Source: Phaeobacter sp. CECT 5382 (GTDB taxonomy: Bacteria > Pseudomonadota > Alphaproteobacteria > Rhodobacterales > Rhodobacteraceae). From it: a stretch of 61,285 nucleotides of DNA. The translations under genes and the position numbers were made by a program. Location of the stretch: the NCBI RefSeq assembly GCF_001457775.1, contig NZ_CYSG01000022.1:1-61285 (forward strand), written 5' to 3'. Of the stretch, positions 1 to 8,949 are shown in pieces. Position 1 is the stretch's first letter; every line of letters starts with the position of its first letter. The notes beneath the pieces were generated by a model, which saw only the letters and a list, made by a program, of their open reading frames with translations, made no database searches and was not told the DNA's origin.

Positions 1-55
1 ATTCCGTCCGGGGAAAGGGGAAGTCCCCTCAGAAACCGATTTGTGCAACAAAGCC
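1..55. mobile_element. End of an IS5-family-like insertion sequence (rest lies outside the window)
   Basis: Read on the minus strand the segment starts GGCTTTGTTGCACAAA and runs into a GGGGACTTCCCCTTTCCCC stretch, which resembles the terminal repeat of IS5/IS903-group elements common in Rhodobacterales. It abuts position 56, where the reading frame of a substrate-binding protein stops making sense. Only this end is in the window, so neither the transposase nor the target duplication can be seen. Confidence 0.6.
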
Positions 56-323
56 TGGTCTTGTCGTCATATGAGATGATCTCAACAGGGCGCCGTGCCC
101 CATCCACCATGAGGCCACCGCGATCATTGACCTGCTTGGACCACAGTTCGATATTTGGAATGTGAGTCACAGCATCGCCACCGGCCAAAGGCCCGGTCAG
201 ATGCGACACCACACCGATTTTGATCGGATCAGCGGCTACAGCGGTTGTCGCCATTAATGCGGTCAGCCCCAAAGCTGCACCGGAGCCCAACACCAGCGAA
301 CGGCGAATTTTGTCAAAGGTCAT
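56..323 (-). pseudogene. Branched-chain amino acid-type ABC transporter substrate-binding protein, N-terminal fragment cut by an IS
   Basis: The fragment codes for 89 residues. A twin-Arg-like or Sec signal (MTFDKIRRSLVLG followed by a hydrophobic run ending AVAA) leads into IKIGVVSHLTGPLAGGD and then EIISYDDK, which is the start of a periplasmic LivK/type-1 binding fold. After YDDKT the frame enters IS sequence. The start overlaps the aldehyde dehydrogenase stop (ATGA), and GGGAGG precedes the ATG, so the two were translationally coupled. The binding protein probably fed a Liv-type importer whose substrate may relate to the aldehyde dehydrogenase and AraC regulator upstream (inference). The rest of the gene should lie beyond the IS, outside the window. 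Confidence 0.75.
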
Positions 324-1777
324 AACGTTTCCTCCCATTTCCTTTGGTTTGTCGTCTCGGTCTCTACTGCGCGGGTCACCCACCGCAGTTCAGTAAACTC
401 GTGAATTGCCCAACGCCCACCAAACCGGCCATAACCGCTCGATTTTACGCCCCCAAAAGGCGCGTGTGGCGAGTCGTTTACAGTGCTACGATTGATATGG
501 CAGATGCCGCTTTGGACTTGCGCAGCCAGTTTTTCAGCGCGTTCAATGTTTTGACTGAACACGGAACAGGCCAGACCATACTCGCTGTCATTGGCAACGG
601 TTATGGCCTCAAGATCATTGGCAACGCGGGTGATTGATAGGATCGGGCCAAAGACCTCTTCGTTGTAGATGCGCATGTCGGTCTCGACGTCATCCAGCAA
701 TGTAGGCTCGACATATGCCTCGCGAAGTTTCCCACCTCCAACAAGCTTGGCCCCCTTTGAAACCGCGTCACTGATCATCCCGGAGAGGCGCTCGGCCGCA
801 GCCAAACTAATAACCGGCCCAATATCCGTTTCCGGTTTGCGAGGGTCCCCAAGAACCAGAGTTCTGCGACCTGCCTCGATCCGCTCGATCAGTGCATCCG
901 CAACAGAATGTGAAACAATCAATCGTTCTGTCGACATGCAGATCTGACCCTGGTTACGAAAGGCCCCCTTCAGGGCCATGTCCGCCGCGAGATCTATGTC
1001 CGCGTCATCCAGTACGACCATTGTAGATTGGCCACCCAGTTCCAGAAGGGGACGCTTCAGGTGTTTTGCACACAGCTCTGCGACACGCCGCCCGACCCGT
1101 GTCGACCCGGTAAAGTTCACACGTTGCACGACCGGAGATGAAATCAGCGCTTCGACAATTTCCTCACTGTCTTCCGCGCGGGTTTGGACCACCGCAGCAA
1201 CATCTGCTGGAAGATGCGATGCATCCAGCACCTCAGCGATGAGCCGGAAAGTACGCGGCGCAAACTCGCTTCCCTTGAGTAGAACAGTGTTGCCGCACAG
1301 CAAGGGCATTGCGATTGCGCGAAACCCTAAAACGAGGGGCGCGTTCCAAGGCGCGATACCAAGGCAAACACCGCAGGGCACCCTTACCGCTTTGCTCTCG
1401 ATATTCGGAGCGCTTTCGATGCGTTCAACATGGTTAACGTCATCGGCGTAAGAGGCCGTATGACGCAGAATTTCACTCGCAAACCGGACATTGCTTTCTG
1501 CCCACTCGATCGGTGTGCCGATTTCTTCGGTCATAGCCGAAATGAACGCGTCACGTCGTTGTTCGAGTTGAACAGCAATATCAAGAAGATTATCTGCACG
1601 GTCGGTTGCAGAACGTGCTGACCATGCGGGAAATGCAGCGGCTGCCCGAGCAGCAGCTGCCAGACCGGAGGACCGATCATGAGCAGCCTCAATGCTTACA
1701 ACCTGACCACTTACGGGACTGATGCTTTCAATAACCAAGCCACTTTGAACAAGCGGCACTGCTGACGTGATCGCCAT
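320..1777 (-). CDS. NAD(P)-dependent aldehyde dehydrogenase, aromatic-aldehyde type
   Basis: This 485-residue ALDH-superfamily protein oxidises an aldehyde to the acid in the cytoplasm. The cofactor-binding segment (APWNAP), the general-base Glu in LELGGQS and the catalytic Cys in NQGQICMSTER are present, followed by the EEVFGP motif. The QGQICMSTER form is typical of salicylaldehyde, vanillin and benzaldehyde dehydrogenases, so an aromatic substrate is likely but unproven. I chose the ATG at 1777 (MAITSAV) because an AAGGGGGGGGAT tract sits right before it; the open frame extends to 1927 but would overlap the divergent AraC gene. The stop overlaps the start of a substrate-binding protein, which suggests one transcript for uptake and oxidation of the same compound. 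Confidence 0.88.
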   Translation of the reverse strand: MAITSAVPLVQSGLVIESISPVSGQVVSIEAAHDRSSGLAAAARAAAAFPAWSARSATDRADNLLDIAVQLEQRRDAFISAMTEEIGTPIEWAESNVRFASEILRHTASYADDVNHVERIESAPNIESKAVRVPCGVCLGIAPWNAPLVLGFRAIAMPLLCGNTVLLKGSEFAPRTFRLIAEVLDASHLPADVAAVVQTRAEDSEEIVEALISSPVVQRVNFTGSTRVGRRVAELCAKHLKRPLLELGGQSTMVVLDDADIDLAADMALKGAFRNQGQICMSTERLIVSHSVADALIERIEAGRRTLVLGDPRKPETDIGPVISLAAAERLSGMISDAVSKGAKLVGGGKLREAYVEPTLLDDVETDMRIYNEEVFGPILSITRVANDLEAITVANDSEYGLACSVFSQNIERAEKLAAQVQSGICHINRSTVNDSPHAPFGGVKSSGYGRFGGRWAIHEFTELRWVTRAVETETTNQRKWEETL

Positions 1778-1789
1778 ATCCCCCCCCTT
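1778..1789 (-). promoter_or_regulatory. Ribosome binding site made of a G8 homopolymer before the aldehyde dehydrogenase
   Basis: On the minus strand the bases before the ATG are AAGGGGGGGGAT. The homopolymer is itself the Shine-Dalgarno region and lies only two bases from the start codon. Length changes in such a tract would alter spacing. This supports the 1777 start. Confidence 0.5.
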
Positions 1790-1891
1790 GAGCCGAAACC
1801 CGGCTCCTCCTGCACTCAACAATAACTCTTGCATATTTGCATGAAATGCTAATTTTTGGGCATTCATTGTTAAATTCTGGGAGGTTTTGAC

Positions 1892-2755
1892 GTGAAACAG
1901 TCCTACGCAGTCATCCAAGCGGAGCAAGTCGCATTACACAGCCGTACAATACGGTCACGTTTCCCAGATAGGTTTTCCAACCTCATGTTTCTGGAGCAGG
2001 GCCATTTGACTTCCGGCGAAGCAGAAATTGTTACCGTCGGTCCAGCTCTTTGTTTTTGGCCACAAAACCAACATCAAACTCTGAGCCTGAATGCAGGGTC
2101 CCGCGCTGTTATTCTGGGTTTGAGTGACACGATTGTTCTCGATGCGATCGGCGCCCGCTCCGAATCGGTGCACCTAAGAATGCTCGTTGAACAGACGTTT
2201 GCCGCTCCGCTGCCCCATGACACAGACATCGACCAGATTCGCACACTTTTCACTTGGTTTGCTGCAGAGCAGGCGAAGGAAGAAGGGCAGTCACCCATGA
2301 CTCTCGCGGCCTATTTGCGTCTTATGCTCATCTGCGCGCTAAGGGCCCACCAACCCGAACCCATCGCAAAAGGTGCAGAGAAAACGAGTATTCTGCGACG
2401 GTTTCGACATCTGGTCGAACTACAATATCGAGATCACTGGCCGGTCTCCCGCTATGCGACAGAATTGGGAATAGACTACGATCGGCTGCACCGAACCTGC
2501 AAAAGAAAAACTGGCCGTAGCCCCGCCGAACTTGTTCATGAGCGACTGACAGCAGAGGCCAAGGCCCGCCTTGAAAACTCTGGCTCCCCTCTGAAAAAGA
2601 TCGCCGCTGATCTGGGCTTTGCGGACGCCACACGGTTTTCACACTTCTTCAAACGCCGCACCGACATGTCTCCGGGAGCATATCGTGCGATTGTTTCACG
2701 GCCAGACGGAGAAGACCTTGTTGAACTAAGACGTGGATTCTCTGACTGGCCATAA
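1892..2755 (+). CDS. AraC-family transcriptional regulator (PobR-like)
   Basis: The protein has 287 residues. The N-terminal 150 or so look like a cupin-type ligand-sensing domain. The C-terminal 100 carry the double helix-turn-helix of AraC/XylS proteins, with YATELGIDYDRLHRTCK, then IAADLGFADATRFSHFFKRR and TDMSPGAYR. The spacing and wording resemble PobR-type activators of aromatic-compound genes. The start is GTG at 1892, with GGGAGG ten bases upstream. It is divergent from the aldehyde dehydrogenase (about 115 bp apart) and most likely controls that gene and the coupled transport gene. The effector cannot be read from the sequence. Confidence 0.88.
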   Translation: MKQSYAVIQAEQVALHSRTIRSRFPDRFSNLMFLEQGHLTSGEAEIVTVGPALCFWPQNQHQTLSLNAGSRAVILGLSDTIVLDAIGARSESVHLRMLVEQTFAAPLPHDTDIDQIRTLFTWFAAEQAKEEGQSPMTLAAYLRLMLICALRAHQPEPIAKGAEKTSILRRFRHLVELQYRDHWPVSRYATELGIDYDRLHRTCKRKTGRSPAELVHERLTAEAKARLENSGSPLKKIAADLGFADATRFSHFFKRRTDMSPGAYRAIVSRPDGEDLVELRRGFSDWP

Positions 2756-2961
2756 TGGCCACTCCACTCACCTGGAAATTGAAAAGCATTAACAAGTGAA
2801 AGCATCACAAGTCTAAAAGGAAATCCTTCTCATTGAGCGACACTTCCATACTTCTCCGGCTGTCCGCTGCGATAAAGTCGATTTTACAGTTACTATCCCA
2901 TGACCTGAGCCCCAAGTTCCCACCAGCTTTACGCGGAGTCCTTGGGGTTAAATCTTTGGCG

Positions 2962-3800
2962 TTAGGCCGCCATCTTGTCCATCGCTTTTCTCTGTAAAAA
3001 TTCCATGGGTGTCAGGTTGCCCAAGGCTGAATGTGGTCTGCGCCAGTTGTAATCCTCCTGCCATTCTTCGAGCGTTTCGCGCGCATCGCCTAAGGTGCCA
3101 AACAGTGTTTCGTTGAGGCATTCATCCCGCAGTTTACCGTTGAAGCTTTCAATGAAACCGTTCTGCTGGGGCTTTCCAGGCGCAATGTAGTGCCAATCGA
3201 TACCTGTATCCTGAACCCACTTCAGAATTGCCATGCTGGTGAACTCTGTGCCGCTATCAGAAACGATTGTCTTTGGCATGCCTCGCTCAGCGATCACGCG
3301 GTCCAGTTCACGCGCAACCCGTTGGCCCGACAAGGATGTATCTGCGACCAGCACCAAGCTCTCGCGGCTGAAGTCGTCAACAACCGCAAGAATGCGAAAG
3401 CGGCGGCCATCCGTCAGCGCATCGGACACGAAATCCAAACTCCAGCGCTGGTTTGGGCCGTCTGGCAACACCATCGCTTCCTCGTGCCCAATGCGCACTT
3501 CCTGCCGCCCCTACGGCGCACCTGAAGCCTCTCTTCGGTATAAATGCGTCTGACCTTCTTGTGGTTCACGACAAAACCCTCCCGCGCAATCATCACGTGG
3601 ACACGACGACAACCAAACCGTCGTCTCTCCCGCGAAACCCGTTTGATAGCATCGCGCAGATCAGCATCATCGCCACGGCGCGACAGATACCGCACCGATG
3701 ACCGGTCCACTTGCAACACATGGCACGCCCGTCGTTGACTGACCTGATGTCGCGCCATCAGATGCATCACCGCTTTCCGCTTCGCTACGGGCGTCACCAC
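2962..3800 (-). pseudogene. IS3-family transposase OrfB, frameshifted
   Basis: The 3414-3800 frame holds the HTH_21-like part (SQRRACHVLQVDRSSVRYL, RRFGCRRVHVMI). The integrase domain continues in another frame from about 3475 down to 2962, with [25 protein letters not shown] and [19 protein letters not shown] giving the DDE residues. The two frames join at ALGTRK / MVLPDG. One missing base near 3475 (AAGCGATG where AAGCCGATG would give KPMVLPDG) explains the break. No intact transposase can be made from this copy unless the ribosome shifts frame. Confidence 0.85.
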
Positions 3801-4056
3801 TTTTTGAATTGATGTCTCGCAGCATGGCGTTGTCCAACATCTGTTCTGCCAGCAGCTTCTTCAACTTGCCGTTCTCATCTTCAAGCGCACGCAGTCGCTT
3901 CGCATCCGACGGTTCCATGCCACCATACTTCGATTTGTATTTGTAGAACGTCGCTGAGCTGATCCCGTGCCGCCGATATACATCAGCAGTCTTCTCACCA
4001 GATTCCTGTTCCTTGATCATCGCAATGATCTGCTCATCCGTGAATCGTGCCTTCAT
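3667..4056 (-). pseudogene. IS3-family transposase OrfA, frame disturbed at its 3' end
   Basis: The first 85 or so residues form the HTH protein of IS407 elements (FTDEQIIAMIKEQESGEKT, YRRHGISSATFYKYKSKYGG) with a leucine-rich tail (LEDENGKLKKLLAEQMLDNA). The family normally ends in KKW and a stop beside an A6G slippery site used to make the OrfAB fusion. Here the run at 3801-3805 has five A residues, so the frame reads past the expected stop for about 45 extra residues. Loss of one A is the simplest explanation (inference). Confidence 0.8.
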
Positions 4057-4221
4057 TTGTCCGTCCTTCTGTTGGGCGGACTCTACACAAATTTGGAGGA
4101 GTTTTAGGGGCTCAGGTCAGAATGATTGCAAGTCGAGAACCGCCGCCATTTGCAATCACGTCTGCAAACTAGGAAAAGGACCGGCGAGGCTGTTGATACT
4201 ACCGCCCGACTCACTGATTTT

Positions 4222-5583
4222 TCAGTTTGTGCCTTCGATACTGTCACGGAGTGCGTGAAGCTCTTCGTGCTGATATACTTGGGTAGTTCCACTTGTGCTG
4301 ATCTGCACATTCGTAGCAGACGCGATAACGTTTAGTCGAATGTCTCCAATTTCAAATCGCCAATGGATATTGTTGGGTTCGGCCAACTCAAGTCGCCATT
4401 TGACGGGAGCTGTGTTGTCCGGTGTCTGCTCGAGCCAAAGCGCTAAGGCTTCTGCCAGGTGGAAGCGCCTGTTGAGTGCTGCTATCTCCTCTCCGACAGA
4501 GTTGGCGACCTTACCTAATTTGCGGGTTCTACGGACCACTTTTTGGCGAGCTAGGCGCTTGAAGGCCCGCTCCGTGCGCCGTTTCGGGTCAATGAAATAG
4601 AACAGCCGGGAGACGAGCCCGCTAGGGGGAGAGGGAAAGTTGATTCCGTTTTCAAGCACAGCATCTGGGTCGCCTGTGGCCTCAAAGACCGACAGGCTAT
4701 CTTTGCCCAGCTCAACAACATAGGCATGATCACCTCGTGTCGTTGCCAACACGCCGGCGCGTTCCGGGCGGCGAGTTTTGGCAGCACCAGTGCGCAGAAA
4801 CTCCGCAGCTGGCAGATGCGCGCCTTCAGCGAATAGACTGAGGGCCGCACAGGTTGCGGGTTTGGGTAGAGCCTGCGCCAGGTCGGTCAATTGTGCGGCA
4901 ATGCGCTGAACCCGTGCAACAGGATCAGCAGTGACGGCGGCCTTTACCTCGGCCTCAAACGTGTCATCAGAGACGATCTTCACGGGGCTGACCGCAAGCA
5001 AGAGTCGAAGTTCTTCAATCTCTGAAACGATTGCGGGAAAACGCACATATCCCTCATCGTAGCTGCACATGTGCAGGAATGCTTGTGCATGCGTCTTTGG
5101 CAAAGTGTTCACACGGGCGAGCCAAGTTTCTTCGTCCACTGTATCGGCCTCGTACAAAGCAGTGTCAAAGAGTCTGAGATCAGGCGAGACATATGGAGTG
5201 AAGCCTTTCTGCAATAACGCTTCTTTTGGGTTTTTCGCCATCCAAGCCTGTACATCGCGCATGATACTCAGGGTTTCGGGCATCTCGTAGCGTTCGGCAG
5301 CCTCCATCGCCCAGTCGAGAAAACGCGACGGGTCACCGTCATAGAAATTGCGCGCATTGCCCATGAACTGGCTATGGCCACCGTTGCGAACATTGCCGAG
5401 GTAATAGCCGAGTAAAAACGCAGCGCGAAGATCAGAATTTATTCGATCCCATGAAACACCGCCCCCTAGCAGAATGTGCATTTGCTTATTCAGATAGTAT
5501 GAGGGAAGAGTTGCACCTGCTTGTGCGGCAGGGGGCAGGAAGAAGGGAAATGTGTCGGTCGAGCGGCTCTGTGATGCTGGCAA
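4222..5583 (-). CDS. Uncharacterised protein with a DMP19/DUF4375-like N-terminal region
   Basis: The frame gives 453 residues. Around residues 60-80 the GNVRNGGHSQFMGN stretch, followed by a helical segment with RFLDWAMEAAERYEMPETL, resembles the DMP19 (DUF4375) fold. The C-terminal half is rich in Arg/Lys and Leu and is not recognised. There is no signal peptide or membrane helix. The 5583 start is TTG (MPASQSR) without a strong ribosome site, and a later start such as the Met of NKQMHILLGGG is possible. It lies alone between a decayed IS and a gene-poor stretch, as expected for island cargo. No function is assigned. Confidence 0.5.
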   Translation of the reverse strand: MPASQSRSTDTFPFFLPPAAQAGATLPSYYLNKQMHILLGGGVSWDRINSDLRAAFLLGYYLGNVRNGGHSQFMGNARNFYDGDPSRFLDWAMEAAERYEMPETLSIMRDVQAWMAKNPKEALLQKGFTPYVSPDLRLFDTALYEADTVDEETWLARVNTLPKTHAQAFLHMCSYDEGYVRFPAIVSEIEELRLLLAVSPVKIVSDDTFEAEVKAAVTADPVARVQRIAAQLTDLAQALPKPATCAALSLFAEGAHLPAAEFLRTGAAKTRRPERAGVLATTRGDHAYVVELGKDSLSVFEATGDPDAVLENGINFPSPPSGLVSRLFYFIDPKRRTERAFKRLARQKVVRRTRKLGKVANSVGEEIAALNRRFHLAEALALWLEQTPDNTAPVKWRLELAEPNNIHWRFEIGDIRLNVIASATNVQISTSGTTQVYQHEELHALRDSIEGTN

Positions 5584-6551
5584 TTGAATTATTCCGATAA
5601 ATCGATCTTCGAACCTCTATCTACATCAGCAAGACTTAGCTTGGGAAGCAGACATTAGTGCATTCTGCAGCAGCGATCAAAGTGGGCTCGCTACCGACAT
5701 TGAGGGCAAATGCCGCGTTTGACAGCTTGAATGTCCGGTTCCGGGAAGTCGAGGCGCGATTTGTGCTAGTGCAGCAACGAGAACAAACCTCGCTTCGCAC
5801 CGGTCACTTTGGGCTGCGAGCTGCCGTTGACGTGTTTTCTTCGACGACAGGCCTGAGCCGTTCTAGATGGCCGATGGAGACTTTTCCCGAGGCGTTCCAA
5901 AGTTTGACTTCTTCACTTCCAAGACATTGGCTTGCCTGAATGGTCACCAATCTTAGATCGCATGGGTGTGAACGTCATCATCCCCAAGCCATCCTTTGGG
6001 ACACTTTTTTCGCGCCGGAGATTTGAAAATCCCGTAAGAAAGCTCCGCAACCTACGGGCGTGCGTCAGGAAAGTATATTTTAATATCAATACATTGAGAT
6101 AAGATTAGTCAGAAAACCTTCTTCACTATGAACCCAGGGTCGCCCACCACGCTTGTGTTACACGCATTTGGGAACCAGCAATGATTCTGCGGTAAGTTCC
6201 TTTCTTGGTGCGTTTATTCTGCTCGTAGCCTCCTACAACAAAGCCCGCAACAAAACCCGTAACAATCCAAGGCAATTTTCTCCACAACCAAATGATTTAA
6301 ATAGGTATTTACGTCAAGGTTTAATCCCTTTGTCTCCGCCACCTGCCCGGTGTCGAAACACATTTACCAAAGACACTCAGCTACAGACATCGCCCCGAGC
6401 GACCGAAAACTTCGCCAGCGAAGGCAGTTGTTCCCGCTTTGGTATGCTCACACATCTCACCGGTTAGAAAGCGACGGTTACGCTGCTTTCACGGCATGAT
6501 TTTGCTGGCAGGATCGGGGAGCTAGAGAAAAGGGACGGCTTCCGCTAAAGG
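5584..6551. other. About 970 bp without a convincing gene
   Basis: Short frames exist on both strands (for example 5658-5939 and 6153-6467), but none has a ribosome site, coding-like composition or a recognisable domain. Base composition is lower in GC around 6060-6330 than in the genes to the right. The stretch holds the tRNA-Ser-like 3' piece at 6323-6341. The left part may be degraded gene remnants. Confidence 0.5.
6323..6341 (+). other. tRNA-Ser 3'-end-like fragment, possible attachment site (attR)
   Basis: AATCCCTTTGTCTCCGCCA looks like the T-arm 3' side, acceptor stem and CCA of a bacterial tRNA-Ser. The rest of the tRNA is absent. Such 3' pieces are left at the distal end of elements that integrate into tRNA genes. 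The left side holds accessory genes and IS elements and the right side holds core genes, which fits a boundary here. No integrase gene is visible, so the call is tentative. Confidence 0.4.
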
Positions 6552-7472
6552 CTAAGGAAGGAGTGCCAAACGTTTCAAGAAAAGGGACTTCACCCCACCT
6601 GCCTCTACACCCATACAAACCGAAATCTCACCCCGGCAGCTTGGGCCGGCTATGAGGGTTGCCCCAAGCGCCTCCCCTTCACAGGCGACTTTGACCGCCA
6701 CTTTGCGCCTGTCAAAAAGCTGCGGATGACTGCAGGCGATGACTGCAGCCGGATCATGAAGGGAACAGCCGTCAAATTTCCCCACGGTCTCGTAAAACGC
6801 CAGATAGAACTCCGACATCTTCTGCAGCACCCCTCCCAGCTCGGGGGATTGAGCAGCGATAGCGCCAAAATCCGCCTTGGTGCAGAGTATGCGATGCGTG
6901 ACATCCAGGCCCACCATCTCGACCTTGCCGCCAGCGGCAAAGACGACATCCGCCGCATGTGGATCATGATAGATATTTGCCTCGGCATGAGCCGTGATAT
7001 TGCCCCCTTCCTCTAGAGAGCCGCCCATGATGACAATGCGTTTGACGTTTTTGACAAAATCAGGATCTCGCTGAATGGCCAGGGCAATGTTGGTCAGGGG
7101 CCCGATCGGGCAAAGCACCAGCTCGCCCCTGTGTTCGCGCGCCATGCGGATCAGAAAATCAGCGGCATCTTCCTCAATGGCGTTGCCACGCGGGGTCTGC
7201 GCCGGGATATCGCCGAAGCCTTCGTCACCATGAACATAGGCCGAAGGCGCAAAGGGAGCCAGGATCAGAGGCGCCTCTGCCCCACGGGCAACCGGCAGGT
7301 CAAGTTCGGCCATTTCAAGCAAGCGCAGGGCATTGCGGGTAGCGATCTCGGTGGTGACATTGCCAAAAATCGTGGTCAGGCCCAACAGCTCGATGTCCGG
7401 TGCTGCCGCGGCATAAAAAATCGCCATGGCATCATCGATACCGGGATCTGTGTCGATAATCAGCTTGATCAT
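6552..7472 (-). CDS. Nucleoside hydrolase (ribonucleoside N-glycosidase)
   Basis: The protein has 306 residues, the usual size for the inosine/uridine-preferring nucleoside hydrolase family, which splits nucleosides into ribose and base for salvage. The N-terminal DTDPGIDDA motif supplies the calcium-binding aspartates, CPIGPLTN and IVIMGGS follow, and a His/Asp pair (SLHDPAAV) lies near residue 240. The ATG at 7472 (MIKLIID) has GGAG upstream; the longer frame to 7562 adds a tail foreign to the family. It is cytoplasmic and stands alone between the gene-poor stretch and ychF. The base preference cannot be told. Confidence 0.9.
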   Translation of the reverse strand: MIKLIIDTDPGIDDAMAIFYAAAAPDIELLGLTTIFGNVTTEIATRNALRLLEMAELDLPVARGAEAPLILAPFAPSAYVHGDEGFGDIPAQTPRGNAIEEDAADFLIRMAREHRGELVLCPIGPLTNIALAIQRDPDFVKNVKRIVIMGGSLEEGGNITAHAEANIYHDPHAADVVFAAGGKVEMVGLDVTHRILCTKADFGAIAAQSPELGGVLQKMSEFYLAFYETVGKFDGCSLHDPAAVIACSHPQLFDRRKVAVKVACEGEALGATLIAGPSCRGEISVCMGVEAGGVKSLFLKRLALLP

Positions 7473-7584
7473 AAAGGTCTCCACTAGGTCTTTTCCGTCA
7501 GGGCTATACCAATATCTGGGCTGCACCAATAGATGCCCCTGGCAAGGCCCTGACCCAGACACAATTTCATCGCGACCAGCAAGG

Positions 7585-7621
7585 AAAAACGCCCAGGCAG
7601 TATCACTGCCCGGGCGTTTTT
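7585..7621 (-). terminator. Rho-independent terminator of ychF
   Basis: AAAAACGCCC and GGGCGTTTTT pair around an inner GGCAG/CTGCC stem with a five-base loop. The T run on the minus strand follows the ychF stop directly. The structure is symmetrical and could also work in the other direction. Confidence 0.85.
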
Positions 7622-7647
7622 CTGTCTGGCAACGTGGTGACTGCCGA

Positions 7648-8745
7648 TCAGGTGTTGAACAGGAAATGCATCACATCACCATCCTGAACGATGTAGGACT
7701 TGCCTTCGGCGCGCATCTTACCGCTTTCTTTGGCGCCTTGTTCGCCATTGCTGGCGATATAGTCGTCATAGGCGATGGTTTCAGCCCGAATGAAGCCCTT
7801 CTCAAAGTCCCCATGAATGACGCCCGCCGCCTGCGGAGCCGAGGTGCCCTGACGAATGGTCCAGGCACGAGCTTCCTTGGGGCCTACGGTGAAATAGGTT
7901 TCCAGGTGCAGCAGCTCATAGCCCGCTCGGATCAAGCGATCGAGACCGGCCTCTTCGAGCCCCATTTCCTCGAGGAACATCTGGGCTTCATCGGCTTCGA
8001 GCTGGCTGATCTCTTCTTCGATCTGTGCTGAAATGATCACATGTGCGTTGCCCTGCGCGGCTGCCATTTCTGCAACTTTTCCAGAGTGTTCATTTCCGTC
8101 GACAGATTCCGATTCGCCAACGTTGCAGACATAAAGCACCGGCTTGGTGCTCAGCAGTTGCAGCATTTTCCAGGCTTTGGCATCCTCTTCGTCGACCTCA
8201 ACAAGCCGCGCGGGTTTGCCTTCTTCGAGCATCGCCTGTGCTTCAGCCAGCAATCGGTCCTGCTGCTGGGCGTCTTTGTCGTTGCCCTTGATCTTGCGCA
8301 CCAGTCCGGCGCGGCGCTTTTCGATGCTTTCCAGATCGGCAAGCATCAACTCTGTTTCGATGGTTTCGGCATCTGCAACGGGATCAACGCGCCCATCCAC
8401 ATGGGTCACGTCACCGTCTTCGAAACAGCGCAAAACATGAGCGATTGCATCGGTTTCGCGGATGTTCGCCAGGAACTGATTGCCCAGGCCCTCGCCTTTG
8501 GACGCGCCTTTGACGAGGCCTGCAATATCCACAAAGGTCATCCGGGTCGGGATGATCTGTTTGGAGCCCGCAATCGCTGCCAGCTTGTCCAGACGCGCAT
8601 CCGGAACACCGACTTCACCCACGTTGGGTTCAATCGTACAGAACGGGAAATTCGCCGCCTGTGCCGATGCGGTTTTGGTCAATGCGTTGAACAAGGTCGA
8701 CTTGCCGACATTCGGCAGGCCCACAATTCCCATTTTAAAGCCCAT
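7648..8745 (-). CDS. ychF: Redox-regulated ATPase YchF (Obg-related)
   Basis: The 365 residues match the family length. The G1 motif is [10 protein letters not shown]3 is [20 protein letters not shown], and the atypical G4 NVGE-type segment explains preference for ATP over GTP. A coiled-coil insertion (residues about 130-200) and the C-terminal TGS domain ([23 protein letters not shown]) follow. YchF binds ribosomes and is linked to stress responses; that is family knowledge. The start at 8745 has GGAGG eight bases upstream. It is monocistronic, with a terminator just after the stop. Confidence 0.97.
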   Translation of the reverse strand: MGFKMGIVGLPNVGKSTLFNALTKTASAQAANFPFCTIEPNVGEVGVPDARLDKLAAIAGSKQIIPTRMTFVDIAGLVKGASKGEGLGNQFLANIRETDAIAHVLRCFEDGDVTHVDGRVDPVADAETIETELMLADLESIEKRRAGLVRKIKGNDKDAQQQDRLLAEAQAMLEEGKPARLVEVDEEDAKAWKMLQLLSTKPVLYVCNVGESESVDGNEHSGKVAEMAAAQGNAHVIISAQIEEEISQLEADEAQMFLEEMGLEEAGLDRLIRAGYELLHLETYFTVGPKEARAWTIRQGTSAPQAAGVIHGDFEKGFIRAETIAYDDYIASNGEQGAKESGKMRAEGKSYIVQDGDVMHFLFNT

Positions 8746-8949
8746 ATCGGCCTCCTGATGCCACTTGGGAGTGGCTTCTAGGCAGCATTGGCGCAAGGCG
8801 CAAGCTGAACTGCACGACCTCTCTGTCCTGTGCGCCTTGAAAAAATTCGAAAATCAGGTCACGTTAGGTCGCAATTTCGTGTGCAACCATTTATTTTGAC
8901 ACACACTATCCCATTTCTCCGTGACACCAATGTTTTGCCTGAGGTTTGC

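Larger units (their letters stand above)
2901..4119 (-). mobile_element. IS3-family (IS407-group) insertion sequence, decayed
   Basis: The element is 1,219 bp and is bounded by the inverted repeats TGACCTGAGCCCC at 2901-2913 and its complement at 4107-4119, followed by looser similarity inside. It carries orfA and orfB of an IS407-type transposase on the minus strand, both damaged. The four bases outside each end are CCCA on the left and GAAT on the right. They do not match, so no target duplication remains. This is compatible with an old insertion or with recombination between two copies. Confidence 0.88.

Noticed and set aside
320-1927. Longer aldehyde dehydrogenase start at 1927
   Set aside because: It would overlap the AraC gene start by 36 bases and adds 50 residues foreign to the family; the G-rich ribosome site favours 1777.
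3667-4056. The 129-residue OrfA as an intact protein
   Set aside because: The last ~45 residues are out-of-frame orfB sequence; the family ends at KKW near residue 85.
5658-5939. 93-residue plus-strand frame in the gene-poor stretch
   Set aside because: No ribosome site and no domain; the composition looks like degraded spacer. It may be a remnant, but a gene cannot be supported.
6323-6341. Complete tRNA gene
   Set aside because: Only the 3' portion is present; no D-arm, anticodon arm or 5' acceptor strand is found upstream.
6153-6467. 104-residue plus-strand frame across the tRNA-like fragment
   Set aside because: It runs through the tRNA-Ser 3' piece and shows no coding character.
8041-8781. 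246-residue plus-strand frame opposite ychF
   Set aside because: Antisense shadow of a well-conserved gene; no recognisable protein.
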